DNA from: a virus
DNA length: 60,921 nt
Direction: 5' to 3' (one strand)
Virus record (IMG/VR): IMGVR_UViG_3300029787_000001
Span: 130,439-191,359 of that record
The notes beneath the pieces are model-generated. The model did not search any database. It was not told where the DNA came from and saw nothing but the letters and a program-made list of their open reading frames with translations. Both the position numbers and the translations under genes were made by a program. This document shows positions 14,275-21,707 of this stretch, piece by piece (position 1 is the stretch's first letter; each line of letters opens with the position of its first letter).

Positions 14275-16275
14275 ATGGCACAAAGAAATCCAAAGCAAGG
14301 CAAGAATCCAGCAAACAGAGGCTCCCAATTATTTCAGTCTCTTACACGGCTATTTTCGGGACCTATCATTAGCTATCGATCAGAGTCTGGTCGCAAAATT
14401 CGTAGACAACATCTTGATAAGTATTCTACAAAATTTAAATCTGCTTCCGGGCAGCAGTTCAAGAAGCAGAGCTACAATCCTTTGGACACCATTGCTGCCA
14501 ATGCGATTGGCAATCAACGCCGCGCAGAGCGCTACATCGACTTTGATCAAATGGAATACACCCCAGAGTTAGCCTCCGCTCTTGACATTTATGCAGACGA
14601 GATGACTACATTCTCTGCTCTATCTCCGATGTTAAATATCAAATGTCGCAATGAAGAAATCAAAGCAGTTCTGAATATTTTGTACCATAATGTGATGAGC
14701 ATCGAGCACAATCTTTTTGGCTGGTGTCGCACGATGTGCAAGTATGGCGATTTCATTTTATATCTTGACATTGACGATAAAATTGGAATCCAATCAACAA
14801 TTGCTATTCCTCTGCAAGAAGTTGAGAGACTTGAAGGTCTAGATGCCACAAATCCGAATTATGTACAATATCAGTGGAACTCTGCTGGAATGACTTTCGA
14901 GAACTGGCAGATTGCTCACTTCCGCATTCTTGGCAACGATAAATACTCCCCTTATGGAACCTCTGTTCTTGAGCCAGCCCGACGCATTTGGCGCCAACTA
15001 ACACTCATGGAAGACGCGATGATGGCTTACCGCATTGTTCGCTCTTCTGAGCGAAAGGTTTTCAAGATTGATGTGGGTGCTGTCCCGCCGCAGGAAGTAG
15101 AACAATTTATGCAGAACATTGTAACTAAGCTTAAGCGCCACACGATCGTTGATAAAGATACCGGACGCATCGACCTACGTTACAATCCGATGTCTATCGA
15201 AGAAGACTATTACATCCCAGTTCGTGCTGGGTCTGTGACCGACATTCAAAGCCTTGCAGGTGGGCAAAACACAACTGCAATTGACGATGTCAAGTATCTT
15301 CGTGACAAGCTCTTTTCAGCGATAAAGATTCCACAGGCTTATCTAACGATGGGCGAAGGAGCGCAGGAAGACAAGACCACGCTTGCGACCAAAGACATTC
15401 GTTTCGCTCGCACCATTCAAAGATTACAACGCTCTGTGCTTCATGAACTAGAGAAGATTGGAATTGTCCATCTCTACACTCTTGGCTACAGAGGCGAGGA
15501 TCTTATAAACTTCAAGCTTGCTCTTAACAACCCAAGCAAGATTGCAGAGCTACAAGAACTCGAACACTGGAAGACCAAGTTTGATATTGCTGCGTCCGCA
15601 ACAGAAGGCTTCTTTTCTCGTCGCTGGGTTGCCGATAACATCTTTGGCATGTCCCACGAAGAGTTCCTTCGCAACCAGCGCGAAATGTTCTATGATCGCA
15701 AACACGATACAGCACTTGAAAGTGTTGCCGAAGCAGCCGCAGGCGGTGGCGAAGGTGGTGGTGACGCCGGAGGTCTTGACCTTGGCGGTGGCGACGAGGG
15801 CGGCTTAGATCTTGGTGGCGATGAAGGAGGCGGTGATCTAGACCTCGGTGGCGATGAGGGCGGTGGTGATGAAGGTGGGGGTGACGAAAGCGCACTTCTA
15901 GCAGAGCCTCCGGGTTCTCGCAACTCTCCGCGCCTAGCCAAGTCACTTGGCAAGCGCGCAAGAACAGGAGACAAATACACAACCAAGGGCGCAAAGGGTA
16001 AAGTTTACCAAAAGGTGGCAACTGACAAAAGACCACAAGGTGCTAGAACTCGCAATTATGCAGGCGTCCCCACCCCCGAAATGAACACCTATCGAACGAA
16101 CAATCTTGGCGCTTCAGAGTTAAGATCACTATCAAGAGGCATTTATGAAGAGCAAGACCCTAATTACTTGCGAGACCAAGAGGAAGAGCAATCTCTTCTA
16201 GAGGTCGATAGTTCAGTTAAAATGCTTATCGAAGGTCTAGAAATAAAGACAACGGAGAACGATAATGAAGAATAA
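14275..16275 (+). CDS. gp20: Portal protein (T4 gp20 type) with Gly/Asp-rich extension
   Basis: The 666-residue protein matches the T4 gp20 portal over about residues 40-470: conserved stretches include LDIYADEMTT, KYGDFILYLD, PYGTSVLEPARR and IKIPQAYLTMG. It forms the dodecameric ring for DNA entry and neck attachment and nucleates head assembly. Compared with T4 gp20 (524 residues) it has about 140 additional C-terminal residues: a low-complexity Gly/Asp tract at about 490-538, then a basic segment with many Arg/Lys, and an acidic end. It lies between terminase and the head-assembly genes as expected, and overlaps the next gene by 11 bases. Confidence 0.95.
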   Translation: MAQRNPKQGKNPANRGSQLFQSLTRLFSGPIISYRSESGRKIRRQHLDKYSTKFKSASGQQFKKQSYNPLDTIAANAIGNQRRAERYIDFDQMEYTPELASALDIYADEMTTFSALSPMLNIKCRNEEIKAVLNILYHNVMSIEHNLFGWCRTMCKYGDFILYLDIDDKIGIQSTIAIPLQEVERLEGLDATNPNYVQYQWNSAGMTFENWQIAHFRILGNDKYSPYGTSVLEPARRIWRQLTLMEDAMMAYRIVRSSERKVFKIDVGAVPPQEVEQFMQNIVTKLKRHTIVDKDTGRIDLRYNPMSIEEDYYIPVRAGSVTDIQSLAGGQNTTAIDDVKYLRDKLFSAIKIPQAYLTMGEGAQEDKTTLATKDIRFARTIQRLQRSVLHELEKIGIVHLYTLGYRGEDLINFKLALNNPSKIAELQELEHWKTKFDIAASATEGFFSRRWVADNIFGMSHEEFLRNQREMFYDRKHDTALESVAEAAAGGGEGGGDAGGLDLGGGDEGGLDLGGDEGGGDLDLGGDEGGGDEGGGDESALLAEPPGSRNSPRLAKSLGKRARTGDKYTTKGAKGKVYQKVATDKRPQGARTRNYAGVPTPEMNTYRTNNLGASELRSLSRGIYEEQDPNYLRDQEEEQSLLEVDSSVKMLIEGLEIKTTENDNEE

Positions 16276-17095
16276 ACACAACAAGAAGCGCAACACAGCC
16301 TTTGTTTTCGAGGCTTTGGCTCGTGAAGCCACTGTTGCCATCATAAAGGGAGACAACGAAAGAAAAGAAAAAGTTGTCTCTATTGTGCGCAAGCACTTCA
16401 CTAACGACTCGTTGTTGAAGAAAGATCTTGAATGCTACCGCTCACTCTATGAAAACCAAAATCTAGATGAGCCAACTAGCAAGAAAATCATGGAAGCCGC
16501 GTTGGCAGCTAAGCGCCTTATTGATCCAGATGGATTGTTCAAGCAACAGACTGAAATTATAAATGACATCAATAAAGAGCTAGAGCCAAAGACTTTCAAT
16601 AACTTTGTTCCAAACTATAAGTCACTGGCGACAATAGCTAAGATGTTTAACACAAATTCCCCCAAGCAATCGGTAATGCTTGAATCAAAAATTGTTAAAG
16701 GAATGACTGAAACGATTGAGGCTCAAGCCCTTGAGACAATCGATTCACTTACTTTTACTACTTTTACGAAGAAGTTCAACGAAAAGTACGGAAACTCCTT
16801 ATTAGAAGAGCAAAAGAATCTTCTAAACAATTACATTTCATCATTCTCCCACGATGATCTTGAGACCAAAATCTACCTCAACAGAGAACTTGGTAGATTA
16901 AAGCAGTCACTATCTGAGGCAGTCAGCGCAGAAGAAATTGCAAATGACCCTGAGATGATTCGCAAGACAAATGCCGTGAGAGAAAAGCTTGACAACTTAT
17001 CGAAAGAAACAAGCTTAAACGAATCTACCCTGTTGACTATCTTAAAGACGCAGGAGTTAGTAAAGGAAATCTACGACGATGCCAGTAACAGTTAG
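16265..17095 (+). CDS. Conserved head-block protein, unknown function
   Basis: 276 residues, mostly helical and charged, starting with a Lys/Asn-rich segment (MKNKHNKKRNTAFVFEALAR). The pattern KRNTAxxFEAL at the N-terminus is conserved in proteins next to the portal of T4-like aquatic phages, as I recall, but no function is established. No membrane segment or catalytic motif. Overlaps portal by 11 bases and the next gene by 17. A scaffold-like or portal-associated role is possible given location and helical composition. Confidence 0.6.
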   Translation: MKNKHNKKRNTAFVFEALAREATVAIIKGDNERKEKVVSIVRKHFTNDSLLKKDLECYRSLYENQNLDEPTSKKIMEAALAAKRLIDPDGLFKQQTEIINDINKELEPKTFNNFVPNYKSLATIAKMFNTNSPKQSVMLESKIVKGMTETIEAQALETIDSLTFTTFTKKFNEKYGNSLLEEQKNLLNNYISSFSHDDLETKIYLNRELGRLKQSLSEAVSAEEIANDPEMIRKTNAVREKLDNLSKETSLNESTLLTILKTQELVKEIYDDASNS

Positions 17096-17654
17096 AATTG
17101 TCCCAATCCCAGAACCAGTTAAGGTTACAATAAAGCCGAAATCACCCCCTCCTACTGTAACACTTGAGCTTGACATCCGTAAGTCGCTCAGTGGTGATCT
17201 CATGATCTTTGATCATAACGACCTAGACATTGTTCTTTCTGGCAAAGACAAAAAAATTACTGCATTTCCAAAGCAGACAATGACCGACTTCACCTACGGA
17301 GCACAGAATAGATTATTTGCACACCTAGCTCGCAAAGGCATTGTTATGCCAGAGTCAATCCAGGGTGGCTCTTATTATGGTGCCATGGAAGCACAGCTAC
17401 AAGAAGTCGCAGATGGTAAGTTAAACGCTGCCAAGTTTGCCCTTGTAAGCATCGAAAGGTTTATCAAAGAAGAGAAACCTTACTATGATAATGTTGAGAC
17501 AATTGTAGCCGGCGTTGAAGATGAATACACTGACCCTGATAAGACCGATTCAACAGAACTCGGCGAAGTCCCGCAACGCGACGAACAGGGCTCCATTCGC
17601 CCTGGCTATGGTAGAGGAAGCTCTTACACCATGTCTTACATGTACACAATCTAG
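17079..17654 (+). CDS. Conserved head-block protein, unknown function
   Basis: 191 residues. The first 40 are Pro/Val/Lys-rich beta-type sequence, then a central part with SGDLMIFDHNDLDIVLSGKD and FPKQTMTDFTYGAQNRLF, and an acidic Gly/Tyr-rich tail. It starts inside the previous gene (17-base overlap). The neighbours are portal on one side and prohead protease on the other, so a virion or assembly role is likely. I cannot name a family. Confidence 0.6.
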   Translation: MPVTVRIVPIPEPVKVTIKPKSPPPTVTLELDIRKSLSGDLMIFDHNDLDIVLSGKDKKITAFPKQTMTDFTYGAQNRLFAHLARKGIVMPESIQGGSYYGAMEAQLQEVADGKLNAAKFALVSIERFIKEEKPYYDNVETIVAGVEDEYTDPDKTDSTELGEVPQRDEQGSIRPGYGRGSSYTMSYMYTI

Positions 17655-17663
17655 GAGCCCATT

Positions 17664-18122
17664 ATGTCAAAAAAAATGAAAGTCATAATGGAAAGCTGGG
17701 ACAAATTTGTTTTGCAAGAGGCTCCTCTTGAGACAGTCGGAGATCTAAGAAAGCTTATTAAAACTCATAGAGCCAAAGAGGCTGGCAAGGAATTGGGTAA
17801 GAAAGCCGCTGAAGCAGCAATAGAGCAAATCCCAGTTGTTAGCAACATCTTTTCGCTTTGGAAAGGCGCCCAAGATGCCAAAGAAATTGTAGGCAAGCTA
17901 TACGGTGCTGAAGATTCTTTTAAATCAGCGACCGGCTTAGACAGGCTAAACGTCGATGATGACGTATCTAAGATTGTAGATGACCCAATCGAGGTGGCAT
18001 TTATCAATGATCTACTGAAAGCAATGGAAGACATGGATGATCTAGCTCCAATTCCAGATGTCAATGATGAGCTTCAAAAATACTTAGCTGACAAATTTAA
18101 CAGCAATCAGGTCAAGAAATAA
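17664..18122 (+). CDS. Head-block protein with a second type of N-terminal tag
   Basis: The N-terminus reads KVIMESWDKFVLQEAP, like the T4 internal-protein capsid-targeting peptide (MKTYQEFIAEA) in having a short basic start, an aromatic helix and an (L/I)xE site (LQE) before Ala. The middle is Ala/Lys-rich and helical, and the C-terminus is acidic with LAPIPDVNDELQKYLADKF, a motif I have also seen in other aquatic phage proteins. 152 residues, good ribosome binding site (AGGAG). I infer it is carried into the prohead and processed by the protease encoded 1.2 kb downstream. Confidence 0.65.
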   Translation: MSKKMKVIMESWDKFVLQEAPLETVGDLRKLIKTHRAKEAGKELGKKAAEAAIEQIPVVSNIFSLWKGAQDAKEIVGKLYGAEDSFKSATGLDRLNVDDDVSKIVDDPIEVAFINDLLKAMEDMDDLAPIPDVNDELQKYLADKFNSNQVKK

Positions 18123-18464
18123 ATGGAACTTCTATTATTCGTCCTCATAGCCTACGGACTAACACAAATTTTAGTCTATAGCGACATGCCCATAATAAAA
18201 AAACTAAGACCTCACAAGGAATCCTACAAGGGTTATGGCAAGGTTTTTCACTGCCCCATGTGCATGGGTTTTCACGTCGGTTGGTTTTTGCTCCTTCTTT
18301 CTCCTTGGACCGAACTATTTACGTTTGACGCTACAATAGTCAATGCTTTTCTATTTGGTTGTCTTTCATCTGCTACCTCCTATGTTCTAAACATGGTGTT
18401 TTCAGATGAAGGAATTCAAATAAAGCATAATTACAAGCATGACACTTTTTTCACAGAGGAATAA
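18123..18464 (+). CDS. Membrane protein with CPMC motif (DUF1360-like)
   Basis: 113 residues with hydrophobic segments at about 3-20, 54-70 and 80-100. Between the first two is HCPMCMGFHVGWF, the Cys-x2-Cys-x-Gly-Phe pattern of DUF1360-like small membrane proteins found in Gram-positive bacteria and in some phages. Function of that family is unknown. It begins directly after the previous stop. A membrane protein inside a head block is unusual; assembly at the membrane or superinfection exclusion are possibilities only. Confidence 0.6.
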   Translation: MELLLFVLIAYGLTQILVYSDMPIIKKLRPHKESYKGYGKVFHCPMCMGFHVGWFLLLLSPWTELFTFDATIVNAFLFGCLSSATSYVLNMVFSDEGIQIKHNYKHDTFFTEE

Positions 18465-18467
18465 AAA

Positions 18468-18734
18468 ATGAAAATCACCAAAGAAACACTAAAGCAAATA
18501 ATCAAAGAAGAGTTTGAGGCAATGCAAGGCGCAGAACTTGCAGAGGACGACGATCCCTACGGACAAAAGGGTGTCAAACCATCCAATGTTACCCGTGAGA
18601 TGAATAGAGACTTAAACAATGCTCTCTATAATTTTATTGTAGGTTACAAGAAAGATGGCTGGGATGTCTTCAGAGTAGTCGAGATGGTTAACGATATGGT
18701 AAAGCGCGCCGCCGAAATGGCAGAGAAGGCTTAA
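18468..18734 (+). CDS. IIKEE-tag protein, 88 residues
   Basis: Begins MKITKETLKQIIKEEF, a close match to the copies at 9164 and 12406. After an acidic linker (AEDDDPYGQ) the rest forms amphipathic helices with KKDGWDVFRVVEMVNDMVK. No membrane segment. Small and soluble, lying between portal and prohead protease; candidate internal head protein. It has a ribosome binding site (GAGGA) overlapping the end of the membrane-protein gene. Confidence 0.65.
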   Translation: MKITKETLKQIIKEEFEAMQGAELAEDDDPYGQKGVKPSNVTREMNRDLNNALYNFIVGYKKDGWDVFRVVEMVNDMVKRAAEMAEKA

Positions 18735-18799
18735 TGAACAACTTTCTACTATCTAAATGGGGACTACAACCAGTACGTCGTTGCTGTAAGGGCTCCTAA
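18734..18799 (+). CDS. Possible 21-residue peptide
   Basis: An ATG overlapping the previous stop by one base (taATG) opens a 21-codon frame ending TAA at 18797-18799, with two Trp/Cys-containing clusters (WGLQPVRRCC). The tight overlap is the style of real genes here, but there is no similarity evidence and the frame is very short. A GCGGG/CCCGC hairpin follows at 18805-18819 before the next ribosome binding site. Confidence 0.2.
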   Translation: MNNFLLSKWGLQPVRRCCKGS

Positions 18800-18833
18800 C
18801 TCGCGCGGGTAACGCCCGCCCAAAGGAATAAAC

Positions 18834-19319
18834 ATGGAAACTACAAAACAAAGAATTAAAGAAATTCTTAAAGAAGAAATAGACTCCGCAATCAATGAGC
18901 AGCGCCCACCTCTGCCGCCACCGCCTCCTAGGCGTCCGGCGCAAAAACCAGCCAGAAAGTTGCCACCCCCGCCACCTAGATCTAAGGCTTCTAAATCAGC
19001 CAGAAGACCACCACCCCCTCCAAAAAAGACTCAAGGCAGTGCCGATGAGAAGACTTTTGACCGCTTTACCAAACTGCTTCATAAAGTAATCGTTAGGGGA
19101 TTGGGCTCAGAAGCATCCGAAAGAGATATTCTAGAAGCTTTAATTTACTTTATGAATGAAGCCGGCGCGGGCATTCCGCGCGGTGGCAGAAATCCAGAAA
19201 AATCAATCGGAAACTGGTTTGACTCTACTGATCAAGATGTCACCAAGGTTCTTAGAACAACCTTTGTTAAAGCCACTAAAGGAATTAAAGCTTATAAACA
19301 GCAAATGAGAAAAAGATGA
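18834..19319 (+). CDS. Tag protein with proline-rich linker and basic C-terminus
   Basis: Begins METTKQRIKEILKEEI, a variant of the shared tag with LKE/IKE sites. Residues 24-69 are a striking Pro/Arg/Lys tract with runs of five or six prolines (LPPPPPRRPAQ, then PPPPPRSK and PPPPPKKT). A helical basic domain follows (about 75-161) ending QQMRKR. Net charge is strongly positive, as in T4 internal proteins that enter with DNA. It ends in a four-base overlap with the prohead protease gene, tying the two in expression. The specific function of the C-terminal domain is unknown. Confidence 0.7.
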   Translation: METTKQRIKEILKEEIDSAINEQRPPLPPPPPRRPAQKPARKLPPPPPRSKASKSARRPPPPPKKTQGSADEKTFDRFTKLLHKVIVRGLGSEASERDILEALIYFMNEAGAGIPRGGRNPEKSIGNWFDSTDQDVTKVLRTTFVKATKGIKAYKQQMRKR

Positions 19320-19915
19320 AACTACTAAGAGAATTTTACGAACTATGCGACGGAGGAATCTGTCACGATCTTTTGACCGAAGACGAAAAGAGGCAGGTTG
19401 CCGAAGGTGCGACTTTTCTTACGGGCAAGCTACAAGAAGCCGATGTCCAAAATGGAAATGGTCGCGTTTACCCTTTTAAGGTTTTAGCCCGAGAGGTCCA
19501 GAACTACGAAAAGCTAGTAAAAGAAAACAGAGCACTCGGCGAACTAGACCACCCCGATGATTCAGTCATTAACCTAAAAAACGCATCCCACATGGTCACA
19601 GCTATTTGGATGGAAGACAAAGCTGTTATGGGCAAGGTAAAGGTTCTTAACACCCCGTCAGGACAGGTTCTTAAGTCTCTTGTGGAATCGGGCGTCAAGC
19701 TTGGCATCTCCTCTCGTGGCATGGGCTCTGTGTCTGAAGCTGCTGGCAATGTCGTTGTCCAAGAAGACTTCCAGCTTATTTGTTTTGACTTTGTATCCGA
19801 GCCCTCAACCCCGAATGCATTTATGATGCGAGAAGCAAAAGAGTTTAACAACAAAGTGTTTACGAAAGCAGATCGCATTAACAGATTACTCAACGAAGTA
19901 TTGAAGGAACAATGA
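19316..19915 (+). CDS. gp21: Prohead core protease (T4 gp21 type, S77)
   Basis: 199 residues with the gp21 catalytic elements: GELDHPDD (His79) and LGISSRGMG (Ser132/133), the His and Ser of the herpesvirus-like assemblin fold; T4 gp21 is 212 residues. The family matures the prohead by cutting scaffold, capsid and internal proteins after Glu in (L/I)xE contexts and then digests itself; this protein has its own LTE and LKE sites near the ends. It sits in the middle of the tagged-protein cluster and overlaps tag proteins on both sides by four bases. In T4 it is directly followed by scaffold and capsid genes; here a 9.5-kb stretch intervenes. Confidence 0.93.
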   Translation: MKLLREFYELCDGGICHDLLTEDEKRQVAEGATFLTGKLQEADVQNGNGRVYPFKVLAREVQNYEKLVKENRALGELDHPDDSVINLKNASHMVTAIWMEDKAVMGKVKVLNTPSGQVLKSLVESGVKLGISSRGMGSVSEAAGNVVVQEDFQLICFDFVSEPSTPNAFMMREAKEFNNKVFTKADRINRLLNEVLKEQ

Positions 19916-20343
19916 ACAAATCACAACTCAAGAAGCTAATCAAGCCAGTCGTAAAAGAGTGCATCCAAGAAGTCCTCATAGAAGAGGGTCTTCTTACTGA
20001 GGTCGTGTCTCAAGTTACAGCCGGCTTAGCTAAGCAGCCAATTGTAGAAAACAAGCCAAAGAAAATAGACAACAACCTATTTAATGAAGACTTGCAAATG
20101 CAACGCAAGTCCCGAGAGGCGAACAAGAAACTACAAGAGCATCGCAGAAAGTTGCTAGACTCAATTGGTGAAGGTGCCTACAACGGCGTAGATTTGTTTG
20201 AGGGCACCGAGCCCATGAAAAACTCATCATCGCCCGGCGGCGCGCACAGACCAGATGTCCTCGGCGACGATCCCAACGATGCAGGCGTAGATATCTCTTC
20301 CCTCATGGGACAAGCAGGCAAAGTTTGGCAAGCCATTAAATAG
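19912..20343 (+). CDS. Tag-like head-block protein
   Basis: 143 residues beginning MNKSQLKKLIKPVVKECIQE followed by VLIEEGLL, a longer, diverged version of the shared tag with several (L/I)xE sites. The middle is basic and helical, and the C-terminal part has DLFEGTEPMKNSSSPGG and PNDAGVDISSLMG. It overlaps the protease by four bases, as T4 scaffold genes follow gp21, but the main scaffold is recognisable at 29439, so this is more likely an accessory core or internal protein. Confidence 0.65.
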   Translation: MNKSQLKKLIKPVVKECIQEVLIEEGLLTEVVSQVTAGLAKQPIVENKPKKIDNNLFNEDLQMQRKSREANKKLQEHRRKLLDSIGEGAYNGVDLFEGTEPMKNSSSPGGAHRPDVLGDDPNDAGVDISSLMGQAGKVWQAIK

Positions 20344-20351
20344 GAATAACA

Positions 20352-20600
20352 ATGAGCAGAAGAAAGGGCGCTAACGTTGCTGTAAAGGCAAGAGAGTGTC
20401 GTGGGAACCACGACAAGATGATCCGCAAGTTTATCAAGAAGTGCAAAAAAGCCAAGATAATAGAGCAGATTAGAGATAGAAGATATTTTAAAAAACCTTC
20501 CGATGCAAAGCGCCACGCAAAGCAGGCAGCAATTCGCAGACAGAAGCGCGATGTTGCCAAGCAAAAGGCTAAAGAGGCACGCCGCGAAAGAAATAGTTGA
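20352..20600 (+). CDS. rpsU: Ribosomal protein bS21-like
   Basis: 82 residues, very basic. It aligns throughout with bacterial bS21: VKARECRGNHDKMIRKFIKK corresponds to the bS21 start, then CKKAKIIEQIRDRRYFKKPS to the central helix with the conserved RRxxxxKPS, followed by the Lys/Arg tail. bS21 binds the 30S platform next to the anti-Shine-Dalgarno region and is one of the ribosomal proteins known to be carried by phages, where replacement of the host protein is the proposed use. It lies at the end of the head block, just before a late-promoter motif. Confidence 0.88.
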   Translation: MSRRKGANVAVKARECRGNHDKMIRKFIKKCKKAKIIEQIRDRRYFKKPSDAKRHAKQAAIRRQKRDVAKQKAKEARRERNS

Positions 20601-20602
20601 GA

Positions 20603-20610
20603 CTATTTAT
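20603..20610 (+). promoter_or_regulatory. Late-promoter motif CTATTTAT
   Basis: GACTATTTAT directly after the bS21 stop, 37 bases before the ATG at 20640; starts the fibre cassette. Confidence 0.55.
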
Positions 20611-20639
20611 TTACGACTATGTAAAAACGGAGGTTTCTT

Positions 20640-21059
20640 ATGTCTAACTTTATCAAGTCCTACCAAGCGAATGTAGGACTGAATCACACACCAGCCTATC
20701 AGGTCAGCGGAAGGCCATTCGCGACTGGCTCTGTTAATGTTGCCGTATCGACTAAGGTTGATTTTCCATATTTAACAAGGTGGTTTCAAGTTATCAACAA
20801 AGGAACAACTCCAGTTAATGTCGGCTTTTCTAGCGCAGGAGTAACTAACTTACCAGCAGGCGGAACAAACTTCATTGCAGTTGATGCTAGTAGCTCTAGC
20901 GGCTATGGAAAGAGCGATGTTTATGAAATAAAAATATCAGAGCTTTGGCTTTCAGGGTCTACATCTATTGATGTTATCGCAGGTCTAACAACTGTTCCTA
21001 TAGAGAGGGCAACGGTTGCCAAGGGACCTAGCTTCTCAGGTTCTGTTGGGGTGGGTTGA
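20640..21059 (+). CDS. Small virion structural protein
   Basis: 139 residues, beta-rich, low in charge, with Ser/Gly/Thr repeats (SAGVTNLPAGGTNF, SSSSGYGKSD) and a Gly-rich end. It has a good ribosome binding site (CGGAGG) and a late-promoter motif. Composition and position at the head of the fibre genes suggest a capsid- or fibre-associated structural protein. I cannot align it to a named family. Confidence 0.6.
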   Translation: MSNFIKSYQANVGLNHTPAYQVSGRPFATGSVNVAVSTKVDFPYLTRWFQVINKGTTPVNVGFSSAGVTNLPAGGTNFIAVDASSSSGYGKSDVYEIKISELWLSGSTSIDVIAGLTTVPIERATVAKGPSFSGSVGVG

Positions 21060-21062
21060 TAA

Positions 21063-21692
21063 ATGGCTCAGTTTGGATGGGCATATGTAAACTGTGATGA
21101 TAGTAGCGGCGCCAGCAACGGCGTTCGTTATGTTTCTGGTTCTGTTGTAACAGCCTCCTCTACATTTATTTATGATGTGGACGCCGCCAAGGTTACTCTA
21201 GACGGAAATCTCGAAGTCAATGGCGCAATCACCGCCAGCTTCTTCGTGATAGATCAGACAGAAGTTCTCTCTGGTTCTACAATTTTCGGCAACACCACAG
21301 ACGACACCCACCAGATAACTGGCTCATTATTTGTAGGACCCTCTTCTAGCGCACCAATTTTCAAAGTTGACTCTTTTACAAGCCAATCTGTTACTGCCGG
21401 CTTTAGAGTCTCTTACTTGTCTATTAGTGGATCTGGGTTAACTTCGTCAAACCTTAACTACATTATTGGGGTTACTGGATCCGGCACCATAGAGTTCAGG
21501 ATTCACTCTGCCTCAGTCGCCGGTGCAGGCGGAATCCTATTGGTGAAGGATGAATCGACTTCTCGATCGGGTCCAATCACACTCTCTGCCTCCAGCGGAG
21601 ACACAATTGATGGTGACTCATCTTATGAGATTTCTGGCTCTAGCCCTGCTATCTCGCTTTACTCCAATGGCTCTAACTGGTTTGTATTCTAA
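21063..21692 (+). CDS. Fibre-type structural protein with shared C-terminal beta module
   Basis: 209 residues rich in Ser, Thr, Gly and Val. The N-terminal half has short beta repeats (VTLDGNLEVNGAITASFF) like phage tail fibres. The last 85 residues form a module shared with the next genes: a stretch containing LLVKDES, then SASSGDTIDG, then ISLYSNGSNWFVF at the very end. That ending (aromatic-F-aromatic/V-F) is common to three neighbouring fibre genes. Probably a tail fibre or head-fibre component. Three-base gap from the preceding gene. Confidence 0.65.
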   Translation: MAQFGWAYVNCDDSSGASNGVRYVSGSVVTASSTFIYDVDAAKVTLDGNLEVNGAITASFFVIDQTEVLSGSTIFGNTTDDTHQITGSLFVGPSSSAPIFKVDSFTSQSVTAGFRVSYLSISGSGLTSSNLNYIIGVTGSGTIEFRIHSASVAGAGGILLVKDESTSRSGPITLSASSGDTIDGDSSYEISGSSPAISLYSNGSNWFVF

Positions 21693-21707
21693 AATAGGAG
21701 ATTTGTA

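Noticed and set aside
15524-16036. Minus-strand open frames (60-170 codons) opposite the portal gene, with Ser/Pro- or His/Arg-repeat products
   Set aside because: They are the complement of the Gly/Asp tract; no ribosome binding site, and the portal protein on the + strand is certain.
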